Source: CAZPXH01 sp964591085
GTDB lineage: Bacteria > Spirochaetota > Spirochaetia > DSM-27196 > CAZPXH01
NCBI GenBank assembly: GCA_964591085.1
Contig: CAZPXH010000006.1
Location: forward strand, 1 to 64,000
DNA length: 64,000 nt
Reading direction: 5' to 3'
Position numbers and translations under genes: made by a program. The notes under the pieces were generated by a model. That model was not told the DNA's origin. It did not search any database and saw nothing but the letters and a program-made list of their open reading frames with translations. Position 1 is the first letter of the stretch. Every line of letters starts with the position of its first letter. Shown in pieces: positions 16,416-23,797 of this stretch.

Positions 16416-17168
16416 ATGGCCGGCCCGGGGAGGTATGCGAGGCACCGCGAACTGTTCAGCGAGGCGAGCTGGGAACGCCTGTGCTCAACTCGCTTTGAGC
16501 TGGCCGGTGTGGGCGGGCTCGGGTCCACGGTGGCTACCCTGCTCGCTCGGTTGGGCCCGGTCCACCTGGAGCTGTGGGACCCCGGCGTGCTGGATGAGCC
16601 GGACCTGAATCGCCAGCTCCTCTATCGCCCTTCAGATCTGGGCAGACCCAAGGTTGAGGCGGCAGAAGAAGCCATTGCAGCCATGAACCCGGAAGTTCGG
16701 GTGATCGTCCACAAACAGGCCATCTCCGCGGAAACGTGGCAGGCCGTCCACCAGCTTCAGGACGACACCGGAATAGACCGCGTGCTGATTGACTGCCTGG
16801 ATTCCTTTGCCGCCCGTGCGGAGCTGGACCAGATTCAGGCGCTGGACTCCGTGCCGCTGATTCATGCCGGGGTTGAGCGCTGGTACGGCCAGGTCTGCAC
16901 CCTCATTCCGGGTGAACGAAGCCTCCGGGACCTTTACGGGGACCAGCTGTCCAAGCTCCCAAAGGCCGAGAAACCCATCCTCCCGTCTGTGGTTACCACG
17001 CTGGCAAGCCTGCAGGTCACTGAGATCGTTCACTGGTGCGAGGCCGGCCATCCGCCCCACGCGGATTCCCTGCTGATCTATGACGGAACCCTCAGCACCT
17101 TTGACGAGATCAGCCTGGGAGACCCCCACGGCGGTGGCGAAGCCCGCCGGAGCCCGAGAGGATCATGA
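16416..17168 (+). CDS. MoeB/ThiF/HesA-family sulfur-carrier adenylyltransferase
   Basis: E1-like enzyme that would adenylate the C-terminal Gly of MoaD using ATP. The Rossmann motif is GVGGLGSTVATLLARLG near residue 33; the ATP-contacting DPGVLDEPDLNRQLLY and the catalytic Asp region LIDCLDSF follow. The protein is 250 aa. I see no CxxC pairs, so the structural zinc site of E. coli MoeB is absent, as in some HesA-like proteins. GGAGGT sits 5 bases before the ATG at 16416; another ATG at 16413 overlaps the moaD stop. The 3' end overlaps the next moaD gene by 4 bases. Its place between two carrier genes suggests it charges one or both. Confidence 0.85.
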   Translation: MAGPGRYARHRELFSEASWERLCSTRFELAGVGGLGSTVATLLARLGPVHLELWDPGVLDEPDLNRQLLYRPSDLGRPKVEAAEEAIAAMNPEVRVIVHKQAISAETWQAVHQLQDDTGIDRVLIDCLDSFAARAELDQIQALDSVPLIHAGVERWYGQVCTLIPGERSLRDLYGDQLSKLPKAEKPILPSVVTTLASLQVTEIVHWCEAGHPPHADSLLIYDGTLSTFDEISLGDPHGGGEARRSPRGS

Positions 17169-17419
17169 GCCGGGTTCGGGTGCGCCTGTTCGCGGGGCTT
17201 GCGGAGCAGGCGGGAATCTCAGAGACAGAGTTGACCTTGCCGGACGGCCTGGTTGCAGAGGACTTGCGGAAGCAGATAGCAGCGGCCTTTCCGGACATCG
17301 GCGGGCTACCGATACGCATTGCCGTGGACGGCGTGCTCCTGCAGGGGGACGAGCGCGGCACACAGAATCTAAATGACGGGAGCGAAGTTGTGGTGTTTCC
17401 GCCATTCGGAGGCGGCTGA
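17165..17419 (+). CDS. moaD: Molybdopterin synthase small subunit, second MoaD copy
   Basis: An 84-aa MoaD of normal size ending in Gly-Gly-Gly. The sequence fits the family: VRVRLFAGLAEQAGISETELTLPDGLVAEDLRKQI, then RIAVDGVLLQGDERGTQNLNDGSEVVVFPPFGGG. It carries the thiocarboxylate sulfur that MoaE transfers to the pterin. The ATG overlaps the MoeB-like stop in ATGA and the gene is followed two bases later by moaE, so this copy is the more likely partner of MoaE. Confidence 0.9.
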   Translation: MSRVRVRLFAGLAEQAGISETELTLPDGLVAEDLRKQIAAAFPDIGGLPIRIAVDGVLLQGDERGTQNLNDGSEVVVFPPFGGG

Positions 17420-17421
17420 GC

Positions 17422-17910
17422 ATGGCGCCGGAAATCCAGATTCAGTTTGTGGACGGACCGGTACCGGATTCGCTTGTAAGCACGGCGCGCGCCGAGATCG
17501 CCGGGAGAAGCGAGATTGGCGCCCAGATGCAGTTCATCGGGCAGGTGCGCGCGGACAGATCGCCGTCTGCCGGCGCTGAATCAGTGCCGGAAGAGGCGGC
17601 CGCGGAGGCAAGCGCGGTAGTAGCAATTGAGTTCACGGCACACCTGGAGCTGGCGAGGTCCGGCCTGGAGGCCCTGTGCAAGCGGATTGCTGAGCAGACC
17701 GGACCTGATGTCCATCTCATTCGGGTGTGGCATTCGCTGGGCCGGGTATCCGTGGGTGAGGCGCCCATTGCCATCATCGTCGGGTCCGGCCATCGCAAGG
17801 CCGGGTTCGCCTGCTGTTCGGCAATTCTGGAAGCACTGAAAGCAGAGGTCCCCATATTCGGCCGCGAGATCCGGAAAGATGGCTCTGCGGTCTGGAAGAC
17901 CACGACCTAG
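17422..17910 (+). CDS. moaE: Molybdopterin synthase catalytic subunit
   Basis: MoaE binds cyclic pyranopterin monophosphate and inserts two sulfurs from MoaD thiocarboxylate. The 162-aa protein is of normal length. Family motifs are QMQFIGQVR near the N-terminus, VVAIEFTAHLELARSGLEALCKRI, VWHSLGRVSVGEAPIAIIVGSGHRKAGFACC with the conserved His-Arg, and PIFGREIRKDGSAVWK holding the catalytic Lys. A short Ala/Glu-rich insertion lies near residues 48-66. This completes the molybdopterin pathway within the window: MoaA, MoaC, MoaD, MoaE, Mog and MoeA. Confidence 0.94.
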   Translation: MAPEIQIQFVDGPVPDSLVSTARAEIAGRSEIGAQMQFIGQVRADRSPSAGAESVPEEAAAEASAVVAIEFTAHLELARSGLEALCKRIAEQTGPDVHLIRVWHSLGRVSVGEAPIAIIVGSGHRKAGFACCSAILEALKAEVPIFGREIRKDGSAVWKTTT

Positions 17911-17927
17911 GCTGCGAGACTGTAGGT

Positions 17928-19109
17928 GTGACGCAGCAGCGGCCAGACCCCTCCGAGACAACTGGCATCCCGGGGCCAGGTGAATCGCCCGGGCACATCT
18001 CCCAGGATATTCAATCTCCTGACTCGCAGGAGTCCGTGTGTGTCCTGGTGGTGGACGATGAACCCCTGGTCAGGCTGAACACCCGGGTACTTCTGCAGCA
18101 ATCGGGGTACCGCGTGGAGGAAGCCCCGTCCGGGGAAGCTGCCATTGCGGCGGTAGAGTCCGGCCTGCAACCGGACTCCGTGCTGATGGACCTGGACTTT
18201 GGTTCCGAGCGAATGGATGGGGTTGCCGCCGCCGCGGCGATCCGGGAGCTTCGGGACGTTCCGGTGGTGTTCTTCAGCGCTCACACCACCAGGGACCGGA
18301 TCCCCAGGGCCCGGGAAAGCAGAGCCTACGGGTATGTTCTGAAGGCACAGGGCCACGAGCACTACCTGGTAGAAACCATTGACATGGCGGTGAGGCTGCA
18401 CCAGGCAGAACGGGAGCGTGCCCGCGCGGAAGAACGTCTGGTGCACCAGATCAAGCGCCTCAACCACCGGATTCGCAATGCCCTGAGCATTGTGAGCTCA
18501 CTCATTCGGATCCGTGTGCGCAGAGACGGCAACGACTCCTGCCTTGCCGATGTGCTGGGACAGCTCTCCGCGGTGGCGGTACTCCACGGCAGCATCACCT
18601 ACCGGGAGGACGGCGAGCAGGTTGACCTTGGAGACTTCCTGCCGGAAGTGACGCGGCAACTCGCGGCACAGCACCGCGGGGAGGCGCTGAGCTGCACGGC
18701 AGACCCGCTGGTTGTTGATGCGCGCAATGCAATGCCGCTGGCACTCATTGTGGTGGAGGCACTGGCCAACGCCATACACCACGGTGCAGGCGGGCGGACG
18801 GACCCTTCCCCTGGCATCACCAACGGACCTTCGATTTCTGTCTCCATCACCGGGCGGATGACGGCGGACCGATACCGGATTACCATCAGCAACACCGGAC
18901 AGGAGATCCCGCCGGCGGTGCAGCCGGATCGCGAACGCGCGCTGGGTCTGTGGTTGATGCAGTCCATGGCCGAACAGATTGGTGGCAGCTTCCAGCTGAT
19001 CCGAGAGGGCGAGCCGGGCGTGGTGGTGGAAATTCCCCTTGCGGGCTCGTCCCGATTGGGGCATACAGGGCAGGGTGATGCGGGAATACCGAACGATTCT
19101 GATCATTGA
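17928..19109 (+). CDS. Hybrid receiver-HisKA_2 histidine kinase (receiver first)
   Basis: A 393-aa cytoplasmic protein in the reverse order of most hybrids. The receiver (about 37-155) comes first: VLVVDDEPLVRLN, phospho-Asp in VLMDLDFG, FFSAHTT, and Lys in YVLKAQG. A short coiled helix leads to a HisKA_2 kinase with phospho-His in LNHRIRNALSIVSSLIRIR, N box VVEALANAIHHG and G box ISNTGQEIPP. It may therefore be switched by another kinase before phosphorylating a downstream regulator. It begins with GTG 18 bases after moaE and its last 32 bases overlap the REC-GGDEF gene. There is no sign that it controls the cofactor genes. Confidence 0.85.
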   Translation: MTQQRPDPSETTGIPGPGESPGHISQDIQSPDSQESVCVLVVDDEPLVRLNTRVLLQQSGYRVEEAPSGEAAIAAVESGLQPDSVLMDLDFGSERMDGVAAAAAIRELRDVPVVFFSAHTTRDRIPRARESRAYGYVLKAQGHEHYLVETIDMAVRLHQAERERARAEERLVHQIKRLNHRIRNALSIVSSLIRIRVRRDGNDSCLADVLGQLSAVAVLHGSITYREDGEQVDLGDFLPEVTRQLAAQHRGEALSCTADPLVVDARNAMPLALIVVEALANAIHHGAGGRTDPSPGITNGPSISVSITGRMTADRYRITISNTGQEIPPAVQPDRERALGLWLMQSMAEQIGGSFQLIREGEPGVVVEIPLAGSSRLGHTGQGDAGIPNDSDH

Positions 19110-19956
19110 AGACGATGAGGCCGACGCGCAGCTTATCGCGCGGATGCTGGAACAGTCGGGCGAATGGCATGCGCCCTCCCTGATCCGCTCCCGGCTCTCC
19201 GAGGCGGAGCTGGCTGCTGACGAGGAGGAGATTGGGGTTGTCATAGCGGACCTGGCCCTGCCCGACTCCAAGGGTGTAGACACCGCAACAGCGCTGGTCC
19301 AGGCATTCCCGCGTATTCCGGTGGTAATTCTCACCGGCAGTCTGGATGAACCTGAGTTGACCGGCCGAATTCTGCGCATGGGAGTCCAGGACTACCTGGT
19401 AAAAGGCGAGTTTGATGCTCGCCTGCTTGGACGTGTGGTTCGGCACTCGGTGGAGCGCGCCAAGCTCCTGAATGCTATCCGGGATGAGGCGGTCCGGGAT
19501 CCCCTGACAGGCCTGTACAACCGACGGGGACTGGAACTCTTTGCGCACAAGGGCCTGACCCTGGCGTTTCGAGAAGGCCTGTCCGCTGCGGTGCTCTACG
19601 GCGATATCAACAACCTCAAGCGTGTGAATGACGAACTTGGACACGCCGCGGGAGACCGCCACATTCAGGCAGTGGGACGGGCACTGGAGCGGAGCTTCCG
19701 CAAGGGGGACCTGGTTTCCCGAATTGGCGGGGACGAGTTTGTGACCGTGCTCTTCATGCGGGATCCGTGGACCCTCCAGGAGATACAGGACCGGGTGGAT
19801 GAGCAGCTGGAAGTGACCGCGCGAAATCTGCCACAAGTCCCGAGCATTTCACTGGGGATGGTCCCGATTGAGGGCGGTGCGTTTGACGTGGACCGCTACC
19901 TGGAGCTGGCCGACGAACTGATGTATCGCCGGAAGGCAGAGCGCCGCGGTGAGTGA
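19078..19956 (+). CDS. Response regulator with GGDEF domain (diguanylate cyclase)
   Basis: A 292-aa regulator that should make c-di-GMP when phosphorylated. The receiver spans about 1-120: ILIIEDDEADAQ, Asp in VIADLALPDSKG, VVILTGS, and YLVKG. The GGDEF domain follows: DEAVRDPLTGLYNRRGL, YGDINNLKRVNDELGHAAGD and the intact active site SRIGGDEFVTVLF; the closing SISLGMVPIEG and ELADELMYRRKAE are standard. No RxxD inhibitory site is evident before the active site. The ATG at 19078 overlaps the kinase gene, which makes that kinase its probable partner; a longer frame from 19039 is less likely. Confidence 0.92.
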   Translation: MREYRTILIIEDDEADAQLIARMLEQSGEWHAPSLIRSRLSEAELAADEEEIGVVIADLALPDSKGVDTATALVQAFPRIPVVILTGSLDEPELTGRILRMGVQDYLVKGEFDARLLGRVVRHSVERAKLLNAIRDEAVRDPLTGLYNRRGLELFAHKGLTLAFREGLSAAVLYGDINNLKRVNDELGHAAGDRHIQAVGRALERSFRKGDLVSRIGGDEFVTVLFMRDPWTLQEIQDRVDEQLEVTARNLPQVPSISLGMVPIEGGAFDVDRYLELADELMYRRKAERRGE

Positions 19957-20317
19957 AAGACCCCTGGACCCGGGGGCAAAAGGCAGATTTCTGTTTCCGC
20001 GCAAGTCCTACTTTGGCGAGCCGGAGATGGAGAACATCGTCTTTGACGCAAACCTGCAGGAGTTTGCCCAGCGCATCGGCTACATCTGTTCTCTTGAGAA
20101 CGGGGGCAAGATCAGCCCGTCCGAGGCCTATGACCACATCAAGGAACTCTACAAGCGACTGCGGGACTCCAAGCGAAACCTTGGCATAGGTCGCAGTGGC
20201 GAAAAGCACGGCGCCGAGCCATTCGCCGATAGTGGCACCGGCAACGATCAGGACCGAGAAGAGGACGCCGATCCCGGCGCAGAAGACTCAACGGAACACC
20301 CAACTGACCAGTCCTGA
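19949..20317 (+). CDS. Small conserved protein resembling the DUF7219 family
   Basis: Function unknown. The 122-aa protein has a compact N-terminal part with FLFPRKSYFGEPEMENIVFD, ANLQEFAQRIGYICSLENGG and KISPSEAYDHIKELYKRLRDSKR, which I recognise as the pattern of small DUF7219-like proteins best known from cyanobacteria. The last 40 residues are acidic and disordered. It has no signal peptide or membrane segment. The GTG start overlaps the stop of the GGDEF gene (GTGAGTGA), so it is translationally coupled and may belong to that signalling unit. Its tail overlaps the upstream part of the MATE frame. The family name is from memory. Confidence 0.6.
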   Translation: MSERPLDPGAKGRFLFPRKSYFGEPEMENIVFDANLQEFAQRIGYICSLENGGKISPSEAYDHIKELYKRLRDSKRNLGIGRSGEKHGAEPFADSGTGNDQDREEDADPGAEDSTEHPTDQS

Positions 20318-21737
20318 AGACCGCGTCTGGCGGCGGAAGACACTCTCCCGGATGCTCGCCATCGGGCTGCCGATAGCTGGGCAGGTCTTTCTGGAATCCT
20401 CCCTCAACTTCCTTGACAACTTCATGATCGGACGACTCGGAGAGGCGAGCATTGCGGGGGTGGCCCTTGGGAACCAGGTCTTTTTTGTCCTGCTGGTTGT
20501 CCTCTTTGGCATCGGGAGCGGGGTTTCTGTTCTGGCGGCGCAGTACTGGGGCAAGGGGGATATTACCGGAATCCGCTCAGTGCAGGGCATTGCCCTGATT
20601 GCAGCCGGAGTCCTGGGACTGACCGTTGCCGCTGTCTCAGTCTCCACACCCGCAGCAATCATCTCGATGTTCAGCCCGGATCCCGCGGTGGTGATGGTTG
20701 GCGCAGAGTACCTTGGAATCATGGCGTTCTCCTTCCCGGTCACTGCCGTCACTGTGGTGTTCAGCCACATCACCCGCTCCTGCGGAGAGACACGGGTGCC
20801 CTTGCGCGCAACCCTCGTTGGATTTGTGGTGAACGTTGTCCTGAACGCCACGCTGATCTTCGGCCTCCTTGGCTTTCCCGCCCTCGGTGCGGCTGGCGCG
20901 GCAATTGGCACGCTGATAGCCCGATTGACGGAAGCCACCATCCTCCTGAGACAGGTGTACCGGCGGCGGCTTCCCGCAGCGGCCCGCCTGAGCGAATTCC
21001 TCCACCGACCTCCGGGACTCCGGAGTCTTACCCTGCGCACCTCGGGTCCGGTGATCCTCAACGAGGTCGGCTGGTCAGTCGGCATTACCGTGTACTCCGC
21101 GGTGTTCGCGAGGATCAGCACGGAAGCTCTGGCCGCCCGGAACATCGCCGATGTGCTGCTGCGGATGCTTCTGGTCGCCTTCATTGGTCTGGCAAACGCG
21201 GCGGCAATCATGATCGGGAACACCATTGGAAAAGGCAGGCACGCTGAGGCGCGGCGGCTCGCGTGGCTGTTCAGCCTCCTGGCGCCGGTCCTCTCGCTCA
21301 TTCCCAGCGCCGCGCTTGCCATCCTTGCGCGACTTGTGCCGGCACTGTTCAGCATTTCCCCCGAGACCGCCCAACTGGTGACCCAGTTCTGCCTGGTGAT
21401 TGCGCTGACCTTTCCGTTCAAAGCGCTGACACTGGTCCAGATCGTTGGCATATTCCGGGGGGGCGGAGATACGGTGTTCGCGATGCTGGCGGACTTGGTC
21501 GGCGTCTGGGGTCTTGGGGTGCCGCTCACGGTGATCAGCGGTCTGGTCCTGGGGCTGCCAGCCTGGCTGGTATTCTTGCTGTCGGGAAGCGAAGAGATCT
21601 TCAAAGGGGCGATTGCGCTGGTCCGCACGGCGCGAGGCCGCTGGCTACACGATCTCACCGAGGCCCACTATGGTATACATACTCCTCACGGAACCGGTGC
21701 ACAGCAGCACGCTGTTGCCCCGCCACTAGACACATAA
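20196..21737 (+). CDS. MATE-family efflux transporter
   Basis: A cation- or proton-coupled multidrug exporter with about 12 membrane helices. The family start is LAIGLPIAGQVFLESSLNFLDNFMIGRLGEASIAGVALGNQ; the second half opens with SGPVILNEVGWSVGITVYSAVFARIS. Helices continue to about residue 480, followed by a short polar tail. The frame opens at 20196, overlapping the preceding gene by 122 bases, and its first 45 residues are basic low-complexity sequence. The true start may be the ATG at 20352, only a few residues before the first helix, but no ribosome-binding site favours either one. The substrate cannot be told from sequence. Confidence 0.87.
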   Translation: MAKSTAPSHSPIVAPATIRTEKRTPIPAQKTQRNTQLTSPEDRVWRRKTLSRMLAIGLPIAGQVFLESSLNFLDNFMIGRLGEASIAGVALGNQVFFVLLVVLFGIGSGVSVLAAQYWGKGDITGIRSVQGIALIAAGVLGLTVAAVSVSTPAAIISMFSPDPAVVMVGAEYLGIMAFSFPVTAVTVVFSHITRSCGETRVPLRATLVGFVVNVVLNATLIFGLLGFPALGAAGAAIGTLIARLTEATILLRQVYRRRLPAAARLSEFLHRPPGLRSLTLRTSGPVILNEVGWSVGITVYSAVFARISTEALAARNIADVLLRMLLVAFIGLANAAAIMIGNTIGKGRHAEARRLAWLFSLLAPVLSLIPSAALAILARLVPALFSISPETAQLVTQFCLVIALTFPFKALTLVQIVGIFRGGGDTVFAMLADLVGVWGLGVPLTVISGLVLGLPAWLVFLLSGSEEIFKGAIALVRTARGRWLHDLTEAHYGIHTPHGTGAQQHAVAPPLDT

Positions 21738-21752
21738 CTTGGAGGCTGGCGT

Positions 21753-22244
21753 ATGGAGAACCCCTGGGTAAGCGTCCTGGTGATCGCGGGGCTTGCGGTA
21801 GCTCTTGGCCTTGGAGGTCTGACAACGCTCGGCGTGGTTTCCCGGCGGATGCAGCCGACATTCACCCTGAGCCTCCCCTTTCCGGAGTGCAGATCCGGCC
21901 TGAACTGTGCCAGCTCCGGTGCGCCGACAGAGCAATCGGCCCATATTCCCGCGATTGCACTCGCCGAGCCACTCGCAGATCCGGCTGCGCTGCAGCGGGC
22001 GGTGAGAAGCTGGACATCCGCCGAACCAAAGATGACGCTGTTGCAGGAGCAACTGACGGCTGACGCCTACGCTGCCCACCTGACCCAGGCAAGCCCTACT
22101 TTTGGTTTCACGGACGACGTACTGCTCATTCAGTATGGACCGGTACTTCAGGTGTACTCTGCGGCAAGAGTCGGGCAGGGAGACCTTGGGATGAATCGCG
22201 CTCGCCTGGAGCGCCTCAGAGAACGGCTGGAACCACTTCGCTGA
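21753..22244 (+). CDS. DUF1499-family membrane-anchored protein
   Basis: Function unknown. The 163-aa protein has one N-terminal membrane helix (VLVIAGLAVALGLGGLTTLGVV) and a DUF1499 domain. Family features visible are the Cys pair in PECRSGLNCASS, the HIPAI strand, FGFTDDVLLIQY, and the closing VYSAARVGQGDLGMNRARLERLRERL. DUF1499 proteins are widespread in bacteria and chloroplasts and often sit near membrane transporters. A TTGGAGG site lies 7 bases before the ATG, and the gene starts 15 bases after the MATE stop, so the two are probably co-transcribed. Confidence 0.75.
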   Translation: MENPWVSVLVIAGLAVALGLGGLTTLGVVSRRMQPTFTLSLPFPECRSGLNCASSGAPTEQSAHIPAIALAEPLADPAALQRAVRSWTSAEPKMTLLQEQLTADAYAAHLTQASPTFGFTDDVLLIQYGPVLQVYSAARVGQGDLGMNRARLERLRERLEPLR

Positions 22245-22253
22245 GACCGGTGC

Positions 22254-22282
22254 TTGCGGGGCCCGGCCGGCGGGTTGATACT
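22254..22282 (+). promoter_or_regulatory. Likely promoter of the PAS kinase-regulator pair
   Basis: -35 TTGCGG (22254-22259), 17-base spacer, -10 GATACT (22277-22282), then 13 bases to the ATG at 22296. Spacing is ideal; the -35 match is modest. Confidence 0.4.
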
Positions 22283-22295
22283 CCTGACAGCGGGC

Positions 22296-23327
22296 ATGGA
22301 GATACTTGATTCGCTGTTCAAGGGCCTGTTTGAGGTTGCGCCCACCTACATGATCCTCACCGACGCAGACGGGTACGTCATTGAGATGAATCCGGCCATG
22401 CTCCGGGGCCTGGGCTACAGGCACGCCGAGGTCATGGGCAAACACTACCCGAGCACGTTCATCCCGCGGGACTTCCGCAACAACGTGGAGGGGCAGTTTG
22501 AGCTCTCCAAGACCGGAGAGGACCGCCGGGTGAATGTGAATCCCATCATTGCCCGGGACGGGAGTCATCGGATCATCGAATGGCACGGTTCTTCGGTGAA
22601 GGATCGGGAGGGCGAGGTCGAGGCCATCTGCGCAGTGGGCGTGGATATCACGGCGCGCATATCCATGGAACACCACCTGAGGTCCGCAGTTGAGGAACGC
22701 GGAATCCTCCTGCAGGAGTTGTATCACCGCACCAAGAACAACCTGCAACAGATTGAGTCCATCATCGATATTACCAGACGCGCAAGCAGCAGTCCGGAGG
22801 TGGGCAGAGTTCTGCACGAGCTGGCTGGCCGGATTTCCAGCATGGCGCTGGTTCACGAGCAGGTGTCCCGCTCGGAGAACCTCTCCAGGATCTCCCTGGA
22901 CAGCTACCTTCGCACGCTTGTTCCCGGCATCCTCAGCAGCCGCACACGGCAGGGGACTTGCGTTGACTGGACACTGTCCCTGGAGCGGGATCTGCGGCTG
23001 GAAGCCGAGCAGATGCACGCAATCGGCCTGATTACCAACGAAGCCGTCACAAACTCACTCAAATACGCGTTTATAGGGCAGGAATCTGGTAGCATCTCTA
23101 TCAGGGGTAAACCCGTCGGGGATGACCGCTATCAGCTGCAAATTGGCGACACCGGCCGTGGACTCCCGCGGGCCGCAGATACTCAGCTTCGTCGGGGCTT
23201 TGGTATGACCGCCATAACGGGGCTTGCCCGCTACGAGCTGGACGGCAGCGCTGTCCTGGAATCTGAGAGTGGAGTGACGTGGGTCATCACATTCCCGCTG
23301 GAACCCGCTACGTCGCGGGGACGCTAA
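22296..23327 (+). CDS. Soluble PAS sensor histidine kinase, HisKA_2 type
   Basis: A 343-aa cytoplasmic kinase. One PAS/PAC module covers about residues 5-125 (LFEVAPTYMILTDADGYVIEMNPAMLRGLGY; PAC ending in AVGVDITARISME). The phospho-His is in LLQELYHRTKNNLQQIESIIDI, a textbook HisKA_2 motif. The ATPase shows LITNEAVTNSLKYAF and IGDTGRGLP. The frame is open from 22254, but the ATG at 22296 fits the promoter and places PAS right at the N-terminus. A single-domain regulator follows 32 bases later and is its likely partner. Confidence 0.88.
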   Translation: MEILDSLFKGLFEVAPTYMILTDADGYVIEMNPAMLRGLGYRHAEVMGKHYPSTFIPRDFRNNVEGQFELSKTGEDRRVNVNPIIARDGSHRIIEWHGSSVKDREGEVEAICAVGVDITARISMEHHLRSAVEERGILLQELYHRTKNNLQQIESIIDITRRASSSPEVGRVLHELAGRISSMALVHEQVSRSENLSRISLDSYLRTLVPGILSSRTRQGTCVDWTLSLERDLRLEAEQMHAIGLITNEAVTNSLKYAFIGQESGSISIRGKPVGDDRYQLQIGDTGRGLPRAADTQLRRGFGMTAITGLARYELDGSAVLESESGVTWVITFPLEPATSRGR

Positions 23328-23359
23328 GCCTCGCGGGCAAGGCCAGAAAGAAGGTGCAG

Positions 23360-23737
23360 ATGGCAGAACGAGTTCTCATTGTGGAGGATCAGTTTCTGGT
23401 AGCAATCGCCCTGCAGTCAGCGCTTCAGGACGCCGGATACGATGTCCTTGACCCGGTATCAACGGGGGACGATGCGCTTGAGCGGGTCCGCAACGGCCGC
23501 GTGGACTGGGCAATCTTGGACGTGAACATCAACGGGAGCCTGGACGGTGTGACCACTGCCCGGCGAATACGTACCCTCCAGCCGGTCCACCTGCTCTTTG
23601 TCTCCGGATACGCGGATGCCACAATGCGGGAAGACGTACGGGACCTGAGACCGGCGGCAGTGCTAACCAAGCCTGTTGCGCCGGATGAGATTGTCGCCGT
23701 GATTGAAGGCGCCGACCGGAATCGAACCGGTGCATAA
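23360..23737 (+). CDS. Single-domain response regulator
   Basis: A 125-aa stand-alone receiver with no output domain. Acidic pocket ED lies in VLIVEDQFLVAIALQSAL, phospho-Asp in WAILDVNINGSLDGVTTARRI, switch residues in LLFVSGYADA, and Lys in VLTKPVAPDEIVAVI. AAGAAGGTG lies shortly before the ATG. The last ten codons (ending Asp-Arg-Asn-Arg-Thr-Gly-Ala) are encoded by the antisense of the tRNA-Cys T-arm, so the reading frame only stops inside the tRNA gene. It probably receives phosphate from the PAS kinase upstream and acts by protein contact. Confidence 0.88.
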   Translation: MAERVLIVEDQFLVAIALQSALQDAGYDVLDPVSTGDDALERVRNGRVDWAILDVNINGSLDGVTTARRIRTLQPVHLLFVSGYADATMREDVRDLRPAAVLTKPVAPDEIVAVIEGADRNRTGA

Positions 23738-23778
23738 AGGTTTTGCAGACCTCTCCCTTACCACTTGGGTACGGCGCC
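23707..23778 (-). tRNA. tRNA-Cys (GCA)
   Basis: Read leftward, a 72-base cloverleaf is complete: acceptor GGCGCCG/CGGCGCC, D-arm region CCCAAGTGGTAAGGG, anticodon stem GAGGT/ACCTT around loop CTGCAAA with anticodon GCA, and T-arm ACCGG TTCGATT CCGGT. The discriminator is U, as expected for tRNA-Cys. The 3' CCA is not encoded (TCA follows). The gene lies 19 bases downstream of the gpsA stop on the same strand and overlaps the 3' end of the response-regulator gene antisense by 31 bases. Confidence 0.95.
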
Positions 23779-23797
23779 ATGTGATGCACTCCACAAG

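Noticed and set aside
21726..23018. 430-codon minus-strand open frame
   Set aside because: Antisense to the DUF1499 gene and the PAS kinase, both with clear family motifs.
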